This document shows positions 28,698 to 29,164 of a DNA stretch of 29,164 nt, one piece after another. Source of the stretch: Kutzneria sp035492655 (GTDB lineage Bacteria; Actinomycetota; Actinomycetes; Mycobacteriales; Pseudonocardiaceae); the NCBI GenBank assembly GCA_035492655.1, contig DATJJB010000253.1:1-29164 (forward strand). Reading direction: 5' to 3'. Numbering within the stretch: the first letter of the stretch is position 1; every line of letters starts with the position of its first letter. Below the pieces are notes generated by a model that saw nothing but the letters and a program-made list of their open reading frames with translations, did not search any database and was not told the DNA's origin. The position numbers were made by a program, and so were the translations under genes.

Positions 28698-29164
28698 GAC
28701 GCCCGGCGCCAATCCCTTGGTGTCACACCATTGTTAGCGCGAAACACCCGGGTGAAGTAGCCGGCGTCGGGCAGCCCGACCCGGCGGGCGATCTCGCCGA
28801 TGGGCAGGTCGGTCTCGGCCAGCAGCCGGCGCGCGCGGACCATCCGGTGCTCGGTGATCCAGTCCAGCACGGTCCGCCCGGTCCGCCGCCGCACCACCGT
28901 GGTGAGGTGGCCCGGCGTCACGCCCACGCTCTCGGCGACGTCCCGCAGCGACAGCGGCTCGGTGAACCGCCGCTGGATCACGTCGAACACCTCGGCCAGC
29001 AGGGTTTCGTTGCTTCGGCGAAGATCCCCGACCACATCGGTGGCCAGCCGGGCCACGTCGACCAACAGCAGCGTGAGGTGGGCCAGCGCGGCCTGCTGGT
29101 AGCCGGCGGCGCGGTCGGCCAGCTCCCGCTCGATGCCGGCGATGGCCGCGGTCCAGGCCGGCTG
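28694..29164 (-). CDS. AraC family regulator, C-terminal part (5' end outside window)
   Basis: The frame is open to the window edge, so the N-terminal ligand domain lies outside; the visible part is 156 residues. The last ~100 form the double helix-turn-helix: LLAEVFDVIQRRFTEPLSLR, DVAESVGVTPGHLTTVVRRR, then ARRLLAETDLPIGEIARRVG and DAGYFTRVFRANNGVTPRDW, which match the AraC signature. Convergent with the SDR gene with stops overlapping by 4 bases; its target is not visible here. Confidence 0.9.
   Translation of the reverse strand, partial: QPAWTAAIAGIERELADRAAGYQQAALAHLTLLLVDVARLATDVVGDLRRSNETLLAEVFDVIQRRFTEPLSLRDVAESVGVTPGHLTTVVRRRTGRTVLDWITEHRMVRARRLLAETDLPIGEIARRVGLPDAGYFTRVFRANNGVTPRDWRRAS

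Overview
The window is about 29 kb of very GC-rich DNA (roughly 70% by eye) with third-position G/C bias, many GTG starts, several apparently leaderless genes, F420-type and ECF41/SigJ-type proteins, a PopR/ClgR-like regulator and an Rv0909-like small protein. This points to an actinomycete, most likely a Pseudonocardiaceae-type genome (inference from gene style, not from a marker gene). No rRNA, tRNA, CRISPR array, transposase or phage gene was seen. It reads as an accessory or chromosomal-arm region: many regulators, single-enzyme units, small proteins of unknown function and some gene decay.

Region by region. 1-3.1 kb: the end of an ATP-grasp gene, an unknown gene, and a Cys/Met-metabolism PLP enzyme divergent from an Lrp/AsnC regulator with a long palindrome between them. 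3.1-7.6 kb: a long-form argininosuccinate synthase (argG) whose promoter overlaps a perfect 14-bp ARG-box-like palindrome, divergent from an NB-ARC/TPR STAND protein translationally coupled to an unrecognised 290-residue protein. 7.7-12.1 kb: a secreted two-repeat protein with a GGS linker, and a LacI regulator divergent from an unusual GH3-family protein with an eroded N-terminal barrel. 12.1-16.0 kb: a membrane-anchored serine hydrolase, a MOSC/flavin-reductase/2Fe-2S fusion with a CGNR zinc-finger regulator, and a DUF427 protein. 16.1-19.5 kb: a Tat-exported epoxide hydrolase, a SigJ-like ECF sigma factor, and an SRPBCC protein divergent from a TetR regulator across two 19-bp operator-like palindromes. 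19.5-22.4 kb: two tandem paralogous small proteins of unknown function, an O-methyltransferase, a PPOX/F420-type oxidoreductase and an Rv0909-like small protein. 22.4-23.1 kb: two decayed genes (an FAD monooxygenase and its TetR regulator). 23.1-24.7 kb: two ClpP genes, the second lacking the catalytic serine, with a convergent XRE regulator ending in Ala-Ala, and two PopR-box-like palindromes upstream. 24.7-29.2 kb: two DinB-like genes and a TetR regulator divergent from an MFS exporter-SDR operon with three tandem operators, ending in a partial AraC regulator.

The most interesting points are the ClpP/pseudo-ClpP/PopR-like module with its own operators, the STAND NTPase coupled to an unknown protein, the operator-covered leaderless promoter of the MFS exporter, enzymes with altered catalytic residues (ClpP Ser to Ala, SDR Tyr to His, GH3 barrel motifs lost), and the decayed TetR-monooxygenase pair. 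All functional statements are from reading sequence and recalled family knowledge; no search was run.
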